Below are positions 39,953 to 49,133 of a DNA stretch of 64,000 nucleotides, one piece after another. The position numbers were made by a program, and so were the translations under genes. The DNA is from Flavobacteriaceae bacterium (lineage in GTDB: Bacteria > Bacteroidota > Bacteroidia > Flavobacteriales > Flavobacteriaceae), in NCBI GenBank assembly GCA_025800395.1, contig JAOXRU010000239.1:31137-95136 (forward strand), written 5' to 3'. Within the stretch, counting starts at the first letter, position 1, and each line of letters opens with the position of its first letter. A model generated the notes under the pieces. That model saw nothing but the letters and a program-made list of their open reading frames with translations, did no database searches and had not been told where the DNA came from.

Positions 39953-40981
39953 ATGGGATTTTTTGACTTCTTAACAGAAGAGATCGCTATAGACCTCGGA
40001 ACAGCCAACACCTTAATCATACACAACGATAAAGTAGTAGTAGATAGTCCATCTATCGTTGCTCGAGATCGCATCTCTGGCAAAATTATCGCTGTAGGAA
40101 AGGAGGCAAATCTGATGCAAGGCAAGACTCACGAAAACATCAAAACAATTCGTCCTCTCAAAGATGGGGTAATTGCAGATTTTGATGCCTCGGAAAAAAT
40201 GATCAATATGTTTATCAAAAGTATCCCTGCTTTAAAGAAGAAGTGGTTTCCGCCTTCTTTGCGCATGGTCATTTGTATTCCATCTGGCATTACCGAAGTA
40301 GAAATGCGAGCGGTAAAAGAATCTGCCGAGCGGGTAAACGGGAAAGAAGTCTATCTCATACACGAACCGATGGCAGCTGCTATAGGTATAGGATTAGATA
40401 TCATGCAACCCAAAGGCAATATGATCGTGGATATCGGTGGGGGTACTACCGAAATTGCAGTTATCGCCTTGGGCGGTATTGTCTGCGACAAATCGGTCAA
40501 AATAGCAGGGGATGTATTTACCAACGACATCATCTATTATATGCGTACGCAACACAATCTGTACGTTGGTGAGAGTTCGGCTGAGCATATCAAAATTCAG
40601 ATTGGATCTGCTACCGACGATTTGGAAGCGCCACCAGAGGATATGTCGGTACAAGGACGAGATTTGCTCACTGGAAAACCAAAGCAGGTACAAATTTCCT
40701 ATAGAGAAATAGCCAAAGCCTTAGACAAATCTATATTGCGTGTGGAAGACGCCCTTATGGAAACCCTATCACAAACCCCTCCAGAATTGGCAGCAGACAT
40801 TTACAATACTGGTATTTATTTAGCAGGTGGTGGATCTATGTTGCGTGGGTTGGACAAAAGATTATCACAAAAAACAGATTTACCCGTATATATAGCCGAA
40901 GACCCTTTGCGGGCGGTGGTAAGAGGCACTGGGATTTCGCTCAAGAATCTGGAGCGTTATCGTAGCATCTTGATCAAATAA
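39953..40981 (+). CDS. mreB: rod-shape determining protein MreB
   Basis: This 342-residue bacterial actin polymerises under the inner membrane and steers lateral wall synthesis. Actin-fold ATP motifs are present: IAIDLGTANTLI (phosphate 1), HEPMAAAIGIGLDI, MIVDIGGGTTEIAVIALGG (phosphate 2) and GIYLAGGGSMLRGLDK (adenosine). The N-terminal GFFDFLTEE gives a short amphipathic membrane contact. It is the first gene of a five-gene cell-shape operon. Confidence 0.97.
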   Translation: MGFFDFLTEEIAIDLGTANTLIIHNDKVVVDSPSIVARDRISGKIIAVGKEANLMQGKTHENIKTIRPLKDGVIADFDASEKMINMFIKSIPALKKKWFPPSLRMVICIPSGITEVEMRAVKESAERVNGKEVYLIHEPMAAAIGIGLDIMQPKGNMIVDIGGGTTEIAVIALGGIVCDKSVKIAGDVFTNDIIYYMRTQHNLYVGESSAEHIKIQIGSATDDLEAPPEDMSVQGRDLLTGKPKQVQISYREIAKALDKSILRVEDALMETLSQTPPELAADIYNTGIYLAGGGSMLRGLDKRLSQKTDLPVYIAEDPLRAVVRGTGISLKNLERYRSILIK

Positions 40982-41035
40982 TATAAAACAAACTACAACC
41001 AGCTGGCATATTTTTTTAAGATAACAGAGAGATAG

Positions 41036-41860
41036 ATGCAAAGGATCATCAATTTCATTATACAGAATAAAAATCACTTGCTCTTTGTGTTCCTATTTGC
41101 TATTGCTTTGGGTTTCACCATTCAATCGCATTCGTATCACAGCAGTAAGTATTTCAATTCGGCCAATGCCTTTAGCGGAAATCTATTTTCGTTTACCCAT
41201 GGCATCTCAAATTATATGGGTTTGCAACGGCAAAACGAAAATCTTATTCAAGAAAACAAAAATTTGCGAGAAGAACTGTTGCGTATACAAAACAGCAATC
41301 TACAAAGTATTTCTGTGGATAGTTTGTACCAGCAATTTACCATAACCACGGCTGCCATCATCAACAACAATTACATCAAAAAAAACAATTACCTCACTAT
41401 CAACAAGGGTAGCAATCACGGCATAGAACAAGATATGGGTGTGATCACATCCAATGGTATTATAGGTATCGTAGAACACACCAGCAAACGCTTTGCCACC
41501 ATACAAAGCATCCTAAACACCCGATCCAACATCAATGCCAAAATAAAGAACACCGATTATTTTGGTTCCCTAAAATGGGATCTTAAAAGCCCCAAATTCG
41601 TACAATTGGCAGATATTGAGCGTTTTGTGCCCATAAAAAAAGGAGATACCATCATCACAGGAGGAAAATCGACGATTTTCCCACAAGGGATTCCCATAGG
41701 TGTAGTAGAAACCTATTCTCTAAACGAGGTAGAAGGCTCTTATGATATACAAGTTGCGTTGTTTAACGATATGACCAATCTCAAACATGTTTATATCATC
41801 AAAAACAATTTGCAAGAAGAAATACAACAATTAGAACAAATGAGCGAAGATGGACAGTAA
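41036..41860 (+). CDS. mreC: rod-shape determining protein MreC
   Basis: This 274-residue inner-membrane protein has one N-terminal helix (HLLFVFLFAIALGFTIQSH), a coiled coil (NENLIQENKNLREELLRIQN) and a periplasmic double beta-barrel domain (LTINKGSNHGIEQDMGVITS and GGKSTIFPQGIPIGVVE). MreC links MreB with PBP2 and RodA and activates PBP2. It overlaps mreD by 11 bp. Confidence 0.94.
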   Translation: MQRIINFIIQNKNHLLFVFLFAIALGFTIQSHSYHSSKYFNSANAFSGNLFSFTHGISNYMGLQRQNENLIQENKNLREELLRIQNSNLQSISVDSLYQQFTITTAAIINNNYIKKNNYLTINKGSNHGIEQDMGVITSNGIIGIVEHTSKRFATIQSILNTRSNINAKIKNTDYFGSLKWDLKSPKFVQLADIERFVPIKKGDTIITGGKSTIFPQGIPIGVVETYSLNEVEGSYDIQVALFNDMTNLKHVYIIKNNLQEEIQQLEQMSEDGQ

Positions 41861-42356
41861 ACTGATTCTAAATATCGTTCGTTTTTTTGGCTTGCTATTG
41901 GCCCAAATCATCTTGTTTAACCATATCTATTTCTTGGGCTATCTCAATCCGTTGGTATATCTATTGTACGTAGCTTGGTTTCCAGTGCATCACAACCGCA
42001 CCCAGTTTATTTTGAGTTCATTTGCCTTGGGTATGCTACTCGATATATCTTCAGACAGTATGGCTATCAATACCGCTGCCATATTAGTTGTTGCATATAT
42101 CCGACCTGCTGTACTTCGATTTGTATTTGGTGTCAATTACGAATTTCAAAGCTTTAAACTATACAATACCAGCTTTACCCAAAAATCGGTATACCTTTTT
42201 ATACTAATCCTCACCCACCACTTGTTAATATTTTCATTAGAAATTTTTGATTTTAATCAATTTGGGTTAATTTTAATGAAAACTATACAGACTACACTGT
42301 TTACATTTGTTTTGGCAGTTTTACTAAGCTTTCTTTTTAGTTCGAGGAAAAAATGA
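41850..42356 (+). CDS. mreD: rod-shape determining protein MreD
   Basis: This 168-residue integral membrane protein has five or so hydrophobic helices, for example FFGLLLAQIILFNHIYFLGY, SFALGMLLDISSD and TTLFTFVLAVLLSFLF. It is a weakly conserved family identified mainly by size, topology and position between mreC (11-bp overlap) and pbp2 (ATGA overlap). It is part of the elongasome. Confidence 0.88.
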   Translation: MDSKLILNIVRFFGLLLAQIILFNHIYFLGYLNPLVYLLYVAWFPVHHNRTQFILSSFALGMLLDISSDSMAINTAAILVVAYIRPAVLRFVFGVNYEFQSFKLYNTSFTQKSVYLFILILTHHLLIFSLEIFDFNQFGLILMKTIQTTLFTFVLAVLLSFLFSSRKK

Positions 42357-44227
42357 GAAAACTTTTATTATCATCCATCATCGTCCTGACGACTTTTGTA
42401 TTTATTGGTCGTTTGGCTTATTTGCAATTAGGTGCAGATGCTGCGCGCCAGCAATTAGATGACACTGCTATAAAAACCATTTTTACGTATCCGGAGCGCG
42501 GTTATATATACGATAGAAATGGAAAACTACTAGTAGCCAATCAGCCCTCCTATGACATTATGGTAATTCCCAATGAAATTGAGGAGTTTGACAAGCATGA
42601 ATTTTGCAAACTGCTCAATATCGATATCGAAGAATTTGACAAAAAATTAAACATAATTCTTAAAAAAAATTCTCCATGGTTGCCCAAGTTATTCTTATCC
42701 CAATTATCTAAAGAAAAATATGCTTTTTTACAAGAAAAAATGCGAAAATTCAAAGGCTTTTACATCCAAAAGCGCAGTTTGCGGGATTACCACACCAAGC
42801 ATGCTGCCAATGTATTGGGGTATATCAGCCAGGTTACCGAATGGGAAACGCAAAACAAAAACGATTACAATAGCGGGGAACTCATCGGCCGACAGGGTAT
42901 CGAAAAACAATACGAAAAAGAACTACGAGGCATAAAAGGCGTAAAACACATTCAAAAAGACCGATTAAACAGAGATATTGGTTCTTATAAATCTGGGAAA
43001 TTTGACACCCTGCCCGAATCTGGAAAAGAGCTTACATTGAGTATCGACATCGATTTACAAGCCTACGGAGAATATTTGATGAAAAACAAAAAAGGTGGCA
43101 TCGTTGCCATACAGCCCAAGACGGGGGAGCTATTGAGTTTGGTGTCCACCCCTACTTATGCACCTTCGTTGTTGGTAGGCCGAGACCGAGGCAAAAATTA
43201 CACTAAAATGTATAATGATTCTATAGGTAAGCCCCTATTCGATCGTGGTTTACAAGCAACTTACCCTCCTGGTTCTCCTTTTAAGGTGGTCAATGCGCTG
43301 ATTGCCCTGCAAGAGGGAGTCATAGACGAAAACTACCGTGTAACTTGCTATCATGGATACTACTATGGTACTCGAGGCAAAAAAATGGGATGTCACTGTC
43401 CATCAGGAGCACGTCGCAATCTCAATATTGGGATTTACGAATCTTGTAATGCGTATTTTGCAGATATTTACCAAAAAATAATCAACAAACCAGGCGATGT
43501 ACGCCTCGGTATGGACAACTGGGCCAACCATGTTAAAAGTTTTGGTATGGGCAATTATTTGGGATATGATTTACCCATAGGACAAAGAGGTTTTGTTCCT
43601 ATTTCCAAATACTACGATCGACGTTATCCTAGATGGTATGCGAGCAATTCTTTATCCAATGCTATAGGACAAGGAGAAATCCTCACCACACCTATTCAGC
43701 TAGCAAACTTGGCTGCCATCATGGCAAATAGAGGTTATTTTTATACGCCACATATTCTAAAAAAGATAGACAACGAACCATTACAAAACGAATATTATAC
43801 TGTCCCCAAATACACGAGCATAGACCGCAAACATTTCGAACCAGTCATACAAGGCATGGAAGATGTTTTTAACCGTCCCACAGGAACTGCAAGAACCTTA
43901 AAAGTCAATGGCATTCGCATTGCTGGAAAAACTGGTACTGCTCAAAACAAAATAAAAATAGACGGTAAGGCCACAGAACTCACCGATCATTCAATCTTCA
44001 TTGCTTTTGCCCCAGTAGAAGACCCCAAAATTGCCATAGCGGTTTATGTAGAAAATGGTTATTGGGGATCACGCTGGGCAGGAAAAATAGCCAGTCTCAT
44101 GATAGAAAAACACATTCGAGGGGAGATCAGCAGAACGGACTTAGAAACCTATGTATTGAACGACGATTATTTCATTAGAGAATACGCCAAGCCTTACAGC
44201 GGAAAACCATTCAGGATCAATGAATAA
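42353..44227 (+). CDS. mrdA: penicillin-binding protein 2 (elongasome transpeptidase)
   Basis: This 624-residue class B penicillin-binding protein has one N-terminal membrane anchor (LLLSSIIVLTTFVFIGRLAY). The pedestal domain includes TYPERGYIYDRNGKLLVANQ. The transpeptidase carries the nucleophile SxxK as SPFK in TYPPGSPFKVVNAL, the SxN motif as SCN in IYESCNAYFADI, and KTGTAQ. The PBP2 signature NVLGYISQV is present. It crosslinks lateral wall peptidoglycan with RodA. It is joined by 4-bp and 8-bp overlaps to mreD and rodA. Confidence 0.95.
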   Translation: MRKLLLSSIIVLTTFVFIGRLAYLQLGADAARQQLDDTAIKTIFTYPERGYIYDRNGKLLVANQPSYDIMVIPNEIEEFDKHEFCKLLNIDIEEFDKKLNIILKKNSPWLPKLFLSQLSKEKYAFLQEKMRKFKGFYIQKRSLRDYHTKHAANVLGYISQVTEWETQNKNDYNSGELIGRQGIEKQYEKELRGIKGVKHIQKDRLNRDIGSYKSGKFDTLPESGKELTLSIDIDLQAYGEYLMKNKKGGIVAIQPKTGELLSLVSTPTYAPSLLVGRDRGKNYTKMYNDSIGKPLFDRGLQATYPPGSPFKVVNALIALQEGVIDENYRVTCYHGYYYGTRGKKMGCHCPSGARRNLNIGIYESCNAYFADIYQKIINKPGDVRLGMDNWANHVKSFGMGNYLGYDLPIGQRGFVPISKYYDRRYPRWYASNSLSNAIGQGEILTTPIQLANLAAIMANRGYFYTPHILKKIDNEPLQNEYYTVPKYTSIDRKHFEPVIQGMEDVFNRPTGTARTLKVNGIRIAGKTGTAQNKIKIDGKATELTDHSIFIAFAPVEDPKIAIAVYVENGYWGSRWAGKIASLMIEKHIRGEISRTDLETYVLNDDYFIREYAKPYSGKPFRINE

Positions 44228-45497
44228 CAGTCCCTTACAAAAAACAGATTGGATCAGCATCTTGATGTATATTGCCTTGGTTGCTATAGGCTGGATAAAT
44301 ATATACAGTACCACCTATGACGATAGTGTTGAAGGGGTTTTTAATTTGAGCACCTCCTACGGCAGTCAATTGCTATTTATCGGTATTAGCGTGTTGCTTA
44401 TTATCCTGATATATTCGATAGAAGCGAAATTTTACGAACGTTTTTCTAGCATCACCTACCTCATTACTTTAGTATTGTTGTTGGGATTGTTTCCCTTTGG
44501 AAAAACCATCAGTGGGGCTACCTCTTGGTATGTTATTGGGAGTTTTGGTTTACAACCTTCCGAGTTTGCCAAAGCAGCCACTGCTTTGGCGTTGGCCAAA
44601 TACCTCAGCGATATACAAACCAATATAGCTATACGCAAGCACCAGCTATTTGCTTTTCTCATTATTTTATTACCAACTATATTGGTTATTACGCAACCAG
44701 ATGCTGGAAGTGCTTTGGTTTTTATGAGTTTGTTTTTTGTTTTGCACCGAGAGGGTTTGCCTTCCTTCTATTTGGCCATCATAATAGCTGCTGCGCTGCT
44801 TTTTGTGCTCACTCTCAAAATCGGCACAGTATGGATCGTTATCGGCATGATCTTATTGCTATTGTTGATATATATCTTCAAAGCAAAACACGTAAAAATC
44901 CCGTTATCTCCTTTATCTTTGATATTAATTGCAAGTTTTCTTTTTTCGTTATCCTCTAATTTTATTTACGAAAATATTTTTAGCAAGCATCACCGCGACA
45001 GATTTAGCCTTTGGCTCAATCTAGAAAAGGACGAGGAAGAAATGAAGCGTTACAAGAAAACCATTGGATACAACAGTCATCAATCACAAGAAACCATTAG
45101 TTCTGGAGGACTTACAGGTAAAGGTTTTATGGAAGGAACTAAAACCAAGGGGAATTTTGTACCAGAACAACACACCGATTATATATTCAGCACCGTAGGA
45201 GAGGAATGGGGATTTTTGGGAACCACTGCGGTGGTATTGCTTTTTATGGGGTTGCTGATACGTCTCCTATTTTTGGCCGAACGCCAAAAGTCGGAATTTA
45301 GTCGCATATACGGCTATGGTGTTATTTCTATTTTATTTATGCATTTTGCGGTCAATATTGGGATGGTTATCGGTCTACTCCCTACCATCGGCATTCCTCT
45401 TCCTTTCTTTAGCAAAGGAGGCTCAGGCATGCTCAGTTTTACGCTTTTACTATTCATTTTTATACGACTAGATGCCAATCGACAGCACGAATGGTAA
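44220..45497 (+). CDS. rodA: peptidoglycan glycosyltransferase RodA
   Basis: This 425-residue SEDS-family polytopic membrane protein polymerises glycan strands together with PBP2. Signatures are GATSWYVIGSFGLQPSEFAK, TQPDAGSALVF, FVPEQHTDYIFSTVGEEWGF, MVIGLLPTIGIPLPFFSKGG and SGMLSFTLLL. About ten transmembrane helices are visible. It is the last gene of the mre operon, convergent with the minus-strand glycosyltransferase 16 bp away. Confidence 0.95.
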   Translation: MNNSPLQKTDWISILMYIALVAIGWINIYSTTYDDSVEGVFNLSTSYGSQLLFIGISVLLIILIYSIEAKFYERFSSITYLITLVLLLGLFPFGKTISGATSWYVIGSFGLQPSEFAKAATALALAKYLSDIQTNIAIRKHQLFAFLIILLPTILVITQPDAGSALVFMSLFFVLHREGLPSFYLAIIIAAALLFVLTLKIGTVWIVIGMILLLLLIYIFKAKHVKIPLSPLSLILIASFLFSLSSNFIYENIFSKHHRDRFSLWLNLEKDEEEMKRYKKTIGYNSHQSQETISSGGLTGKGFMEGTKTKGNFVPEQHTDYIFSTVGEEWGFLGTTAVVLLFMGLLIRLLFLAERQKSEFSRIYGYGVISILFMHFAVNIGMVIGLLPTIGIPLPFFSKGGSGMLSFTLLLFIFIRLDANRQHEW

Positions 45498-45513
45498 GCC
45501 CCATAACAGGCTT

Positions 45514-46203
45514 TTATTTGATATGTTTTTTATAATATTTTTGAAGGCTTTTTGCTGTATATCCACATCGTCGCATCAGATGCATGCTTGCGAAGTGATA
45601 TTGTAGTCTCACGGTACCGTTTTCTCGATACCTCCTAGCAGAAGTAAGTATATACCAGGGCAGCACTACAAAACGTCCTTTGGGATAGACACGTTCTAGA
45701 AACTCCACATCTTCATACACTTCAAAAAAAGGGTTGAAGCCTCCCAACTTCAAATAAAATTCTCGAAAAACAAACAAGCTTTGATCTCCTCCTCGGCAAG
45801 AAATATGATTGAATCGGGTAAACCATGCGCTACATTGCAGCAACCAATGACTGTGGTCGAATCGCATACGAAAACAACCAGCGGAAGCCCCATTTTGCAA
45901 TGCATTTTGAATATGGTTTAAGTACTTTTTTGGTGGATAACTATCTGCATGCAAAAAGTACAATATATTCCCTTTGGCTTCCAATGCCCCACGATGCAGC
46001 TGTTTGGCTCTTCCTTTGGGGCTCTGTATCCATCGTATTTGCTCATAATCGGATTGTAACTCCCAGCTACCATCGTTGCTATGTCCGTCTACGATGAGTA
46101 TTTCTGCTCTTGGTTTTTGGGGTAATGGCAAAAGGTATTCCAACAATTTGGGCAATTGCTGAAATTCGTTATACACAGGAATGATGATGGAAATATCAAT
46201 CAT
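45514..46203 (-). CDS. family 2 glycosyltransferase, rSAM-associated transferase 2 (TIGR04283-like)
   Basis: This 229-residue GT2 enzyme has a GT-A fold start (ISIIIPVYNEFQQLPKLLEY), ILIVDGHSNDGSW, SPKGRAKQLHRGALEAKGN, the DxD-like FLHADSYPP, and the catalytic region FVFREFYLKLGGF with the YEDVEFLERV motif. The combination SKGRAxQ and FLHAD is typical of transferase 2, which co-occurs with ArsS-type radical SAM enzymes. In this context it may glycosylate the arsenosugar or build its aglycone; the substrate is inferred only from neighbours. It overlaps the DUF547 gene by 8 bp and is the last gene of the cluster. Confidence 0.85.
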   Translation of the reverse strand: MIDISIIIPVYNEFQQLPKLLEYLLPLPQKPRAEILIVDGHSNDGSWELQSDYEQIRWIQSPKGRAKQLHRGALEAKGNILYFLHADSYPPKKYLNHIQNALQNGASAGCFRMRFDHSHWLLQCSAWFTRFNHISCRGGDQSLFVFREFYLKLGGFNPFFEVYEDVEFLERVYPKGRFVVLPWYILTSARRYRENGTVRLQYHFASMHLMRRCGYTAKSLQKYYKKHIK

Positions 46204-47041
46204 TTAAAGACCAATTGTATGGTAAATAGGTTTTTTTTGCGTGTTTTGAAATCACAATATCGGAATATTGATTTAGAAAATCCACCAAAGACCCATCCTT
46301 TTTGAAATCCTTGGCAAACCACGAAAAAATTTTGGAAAGCCGTATATGGTTTTTTCCTATTTTGTTTTTGCTTGTATCGGCTAAGAATGCTCTAGTAAGT
46401 TTGTTCAAGTCCGATTGCAAATTGCCTTTTGAAAACGCCCTATTGTAGAGTTTGGGGCAAGAAACCGAAGCACAATTGATGGCAAAATGTATTCGTGGGT
46501 CGTTCATTTTGCGCAATATGGTGTGTTCTACTTCATCCAGATTATACCATTTATCGCCCAGTTTAAAAAACCGTTGTTTCCAAGGTCTGTGTATATCTTT
46601 AATGCTCTTTAGTGGCCAATGCTTCAATATAAGCCAAACAGTATACACATTATAGACATTGATCCAATAAGCCATTTTTTGGTCTTGCGACCATTCTCCT
46701 TGTGGCATTTGCTCTTGCAAGTGCTCAAAATACTGCAACAGCTTCTTTTTTTCTTTTCGCAGTCCTTCATAATTCACTACTCCCTTTGGAGATACATAAG
46801 CTTGCAACAATTGGTCCCAAATAGCATGTTGACTTAGCATTTCTTTTTGTGGAACTGGCGCTGCCTCCATTTTAGCTTGGCGTCCTTCAACTCCCACGCT
46901 ATCGCCCAAGGTAGGCCTAGGTAAGCTAATGACTTTTTTTTCATTTTTCTCTATAGCAGGAGGAGGTTGTTCTATGCTTATTTTTTTACTTGCACAAGAC
47001 ATCAATATCAATAAAAAAAGCATTCCTCCCCACTTCTTCAT
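46196..47041 (-). CDS. DUF547 lipoprotein
   Basis: This ~281-residue predicted lipoprotein has a signal peptide MKKWGGMLFLLILMSCASKK with lipobox LMSC, a proline-rich linker, then a DUF547 domain with AYWINVYNVYTVWLI, the highly conserved HFAINCASVSCPKL and a later AFLADTSKN region. DUF547 is of unknown function; the conserved Cys and His residues suggest an enzyme of thiol-dependent type, but this is not established. I chose the start at 47041 because the upstream ATG at 47143 lies deep in the hydroxylase gene. It lies 1 bp after the hydroxylase and overlaps the glycosyltransferase by 8 bp. DUF547 proteins often accompany this kind of gene cluster. Confidence 0.82.
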   Translation of the reverse strand: MKKWGGMLFLLILMSCASKKISIEQPPPAIEKNEKKVISLPRPTLGDSVGVEGRQAKMEAAPVPQKEMLSQHAIWDQLLQAYVSPKGVVNYEGLRKEKKKLLQYFEHLQEQMPQGEWSQDQKMAYWINVYNVYTVWLILKHWPLKSIKDIHRPWKQRFFKLGDKWYNLDEVEHTILRKMNDPRIHFAINCASVSCPKLYNRAFSKGNLQSDLNKLTRAFLADTSKNKIGKNHIRLSKIFSWFAKDFKKDGSLVDFLNQYSDIVISKHAKKTYLPYNWSLND

Positions 47042-47042
47042 T

Positions 47043-47936
47043 TTACTCTTTTTGATGTTTGGAGAGCGGATACAACTCCTGTCGGATAAAATCCTTTGGG
47101 AAATATTCGTCTTTTTCGAAGCCCAATTCAATATCTTTTCCACTATGTGGCATATAGTTAGTTCTAAAAAGGTAATCCCAAATACTCAGGCTAATTCCAA
47201 AATTCATCCCAAATGGATGCGACGCGGGCAAATGTTTAGCATGATGCCAAATATGCATCTGAGGATTATTAAAAACATACTTTAGTGGTCCCAAGGGAAT
47301 ATGGATATTCGAATGGTTAAAATGGCCTATGCACAATGCAATGATATGCACCAAGAATACTTGTTTGACCTCAAATCCACCAATAATAGCCAAGGGCAAA
47401 TACAACATAGTTCTATACACTAGGGTTTCCATCCAATGATAGCGTAAATGTGCTGCAAAGCCCATTTCTTTGACACTATGATGTACTTTGTGAAAGTTCC
47501 ACAGCCAAGGAATACGGTGTAATAAGAGATGGGTAACCCATTGTACAAAATCGCTAACCAAAAAGAAAGCAATCAAGGCCAAAGGCAGTCCAAGAGATTG
47601 GAGGTCTACAATTTGTAACTGTGCAACGCTGGTTCCCAAGGTATGCAACAAACGATCAAACAGATACACTGTAGTGTTGGAAAAGGCGATAAAGAAGAAC
47701 AAATTGAACAAAAAGAAATTAAAAAACATATAAAAAGCATCCAACCAAAAGTCTTTTCGCACCACCGCCTGATTTTTTCTCCATGGCATACGTATCTCCA
47801 GTATCCAAAAAAAGAGAGATAAGGCTATGAGCCAATAGAAATAATTATTCCATTGCGGTGTACTAATTTCGTGCATCAAATAGCGATAATATCCCTGATA
47901 CGCTTGTTTTATAACAGTAAAGATTTGTTCGATCAT
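47043..47936 (-). CDS. sterol desaturase/fatty acid hydroxylase family protein
   Basis: This 297-residue integral membrane di-iron enzyme has the eight-histidine pattern THLLLHRIPWLWNFHKVHH, CIGHFNHSNIHI and MHIWHHAKH, and several hydrophobic helices (WLIALSLFFWILEI, FMFFNFFLFNLFFFIAF and others). The family hydroxylates or desaturates lipid chains. It is the first gene of a tight three-gene block with DUF547 and GT2, and lies 227 bp downstream of arsM, a gap that contains a small repeat element. A link to arsenolipid formation is possible but is only an inference from position. Confidence 0.87.
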   Translation of the reverse strand: MIEQIFTVIKQAYQGYYRYLMHEISTPQWNNYFYWLIALSLFFWILEIRMPWRKNQAVVRKDFWLDAFYMFFNFFLFNLFFFIAFSNTTVYLFDRLLHTLGTSVAQLQIVDLQSLGLPLALIAFFLVSDFVQWVTHLLLHRIPWLWNFHKVHHSVKEMGFAAHLRYHWMETLVYRTMLYLPLAIIGGFEVKQVFLVHIIALCIGHFNHSNIHIPLGPLKYVFNNPQMHIWHHAKHLPASHPFGMNFGISLSIWDYLFRTNYMPHSGKDIELGFEKDEYFPKDFIRQELYPLSKHQKE

Positions 47937-47954
47937 TTTGGTTGGTTAAAAGTA

Positions 47955-48040
47955 ATACCATTTCTAGTTTAAAATCACCCCAATAAACAGCCTTTTTTCC
48001 TTTCTATTTCTTTTAGGGCATTTCAAAATAGAAATGGTAT
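47955..48040. repeat. 86-bp MITE-like element, intact copy
   Basis: ATACCATTTCTAGTTT (47955-47970) and AAAATAGAAATGGTAT (48025-48040) are terminal inverted repeats matching at 15 of 16 positions. The interior (CACCCCAATAAACAG, CCTTTCTATTTCTTTT) is found again in inverted orientation at 54961-55210. It lies between arsM and the hydroxylase gene and has no coding capacity. Confidence 0.65.
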
Positions 48041-48163
48041 AATTTAATCGTATACCCCAAGGCTTTTATTGGGTATTGCTTGTACATCCTTTCCCTACGC
48101 ATAAAACAAACAGCTTCCTTTGGGAAAATCAGCTAAACATCCGTTCTATTTCTCTTTTAATTT

Positions 48164-49132
48164 TTAGCAACAACCCCCTCCGTCATAATGAAATGTAGAT
48201 TCTGAAATAAAAATATCCTGTCTACCTAAGGCTTTTATATCTCCAGCCGTTTTATCACAAATGGCCAATGGTTGATTTTGCAACAATACATGCCCAGCAC
48301 CATCATCAAAATACTCTTGATCTCCAAAATAAATTGCCGCTTTCCCAGTAAATATACAAGGTCCATCTGCTGGCATCGGATCTTTGATAGCTGCTACTTC
48401 TATAGATTCGATATAGATCAATTCTTCCGTAGGATAATGTTTTGGATCTAAAATACGATATGGTTTTCTCGCTCTTATTTCTATAGTACCAAAGCCAGCA
48501 TCGGTTAGCATTTTTACATATTCTTTTATCGGCAAACTCCCGCTTAAGCAAAGCGCTCTTAAACGCTCATCATTGCGCAAGGTTTCGTTCATTGGCTGTT
48601 CACAAGTTGGGTCGCTCATTACTAGGCGACCATGAGGTTTTAACACCCTATACATTTCTGCTATGGCCTTTTTTAGTTCCTCTTCCTTGAAGATATTAAA
48701 CAGGCAATTTTGTGCAGCTACATTTATACTATTGTCTTCCACGGGCAATTGCAAGGCATCTCCTTTTCTCAGATCCACAAACTCACTTTTAAACCAATCG
48801 TTTTGCCCTTCTGCTACCACAAAGTTTTGCTTAGAAGCCTCTAGCATTTCATCTACCACATCTACTCCTATTACTCCAGCTTTTTGACGTGAAAAATAAG
48901 CAAATTGTAAAAGTTCCATTCCACCACCTACGCCCACATAAAGAATACGCGGACTATTGCTCAAGTCTCTAGGATGGACAGTACTACCACAGCCATAATT
49001 CATCTCTTGCATAATTTTAGGAATGCGCAATCCGGGTAATTCCCATATTGGGTTGGTGGTACAGCACAAGCCCACATCCGGTGTGAGTGCTGCCTCTTTA
49101 TATACATCTTTGGTGGTTTCTAAATAACTCAT
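48164..49132 (-). CDS. arsM: arsenite methyltransferase ArsM (arsenosugar type)
   Basis: This 322-residue SAM-dependent methyltransferase has SAM motif I ILYVGVGGGMEL (63-74) and VIGVDVVDEMLEAS. Cysteines match those that bind As(III) in ArsM: Cys48 (YGCGS), Cys143 (AQNCLFNIF) and Cys195 (RALCLSG), plus the pair Cys23-Cys24. The C-terminal domain of ~120 residues ends in GGGCC, a double-cysteine tail. ArsM makes mono- and dimethylated arsenic. Here it lies 1 bp from a nucleoside phosphorylase and in line with arsS, so it should supply dimethylarsenite for ArsS. It is the last gene of the six-gene block. Confidence 0.88.
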   Translation of the reverse strand: MSYLETTKDVYKEAALTPDVGLCCTTNPIWELPGLRIPKIMQEMNYGCGSTVHPRDLSNSPRILYVGVGGGMELLQFAYFSRQKAGVIGVDVVDEMLEASKQNFVVAEGQNDWFKSEFVDLRKGDALQLPVEDNSINVAAQNCLFNIFKEEELKKAIAEMYRVLKPHGRLVMSDPTCEQPMNETLRNDERLRALCLSGSLPIKEYVKMLTDAGFGTIEIRARKPYRILDPKHYPTEELIYIESIEVAAIKDPMPADGPCIFTGKAAIYFGDQEYFDDGAGHVLLQNQPLAICDKTAGDIKALGRQDIFISESTFHYDGGGCC

Positions 49133-49133
49133 C

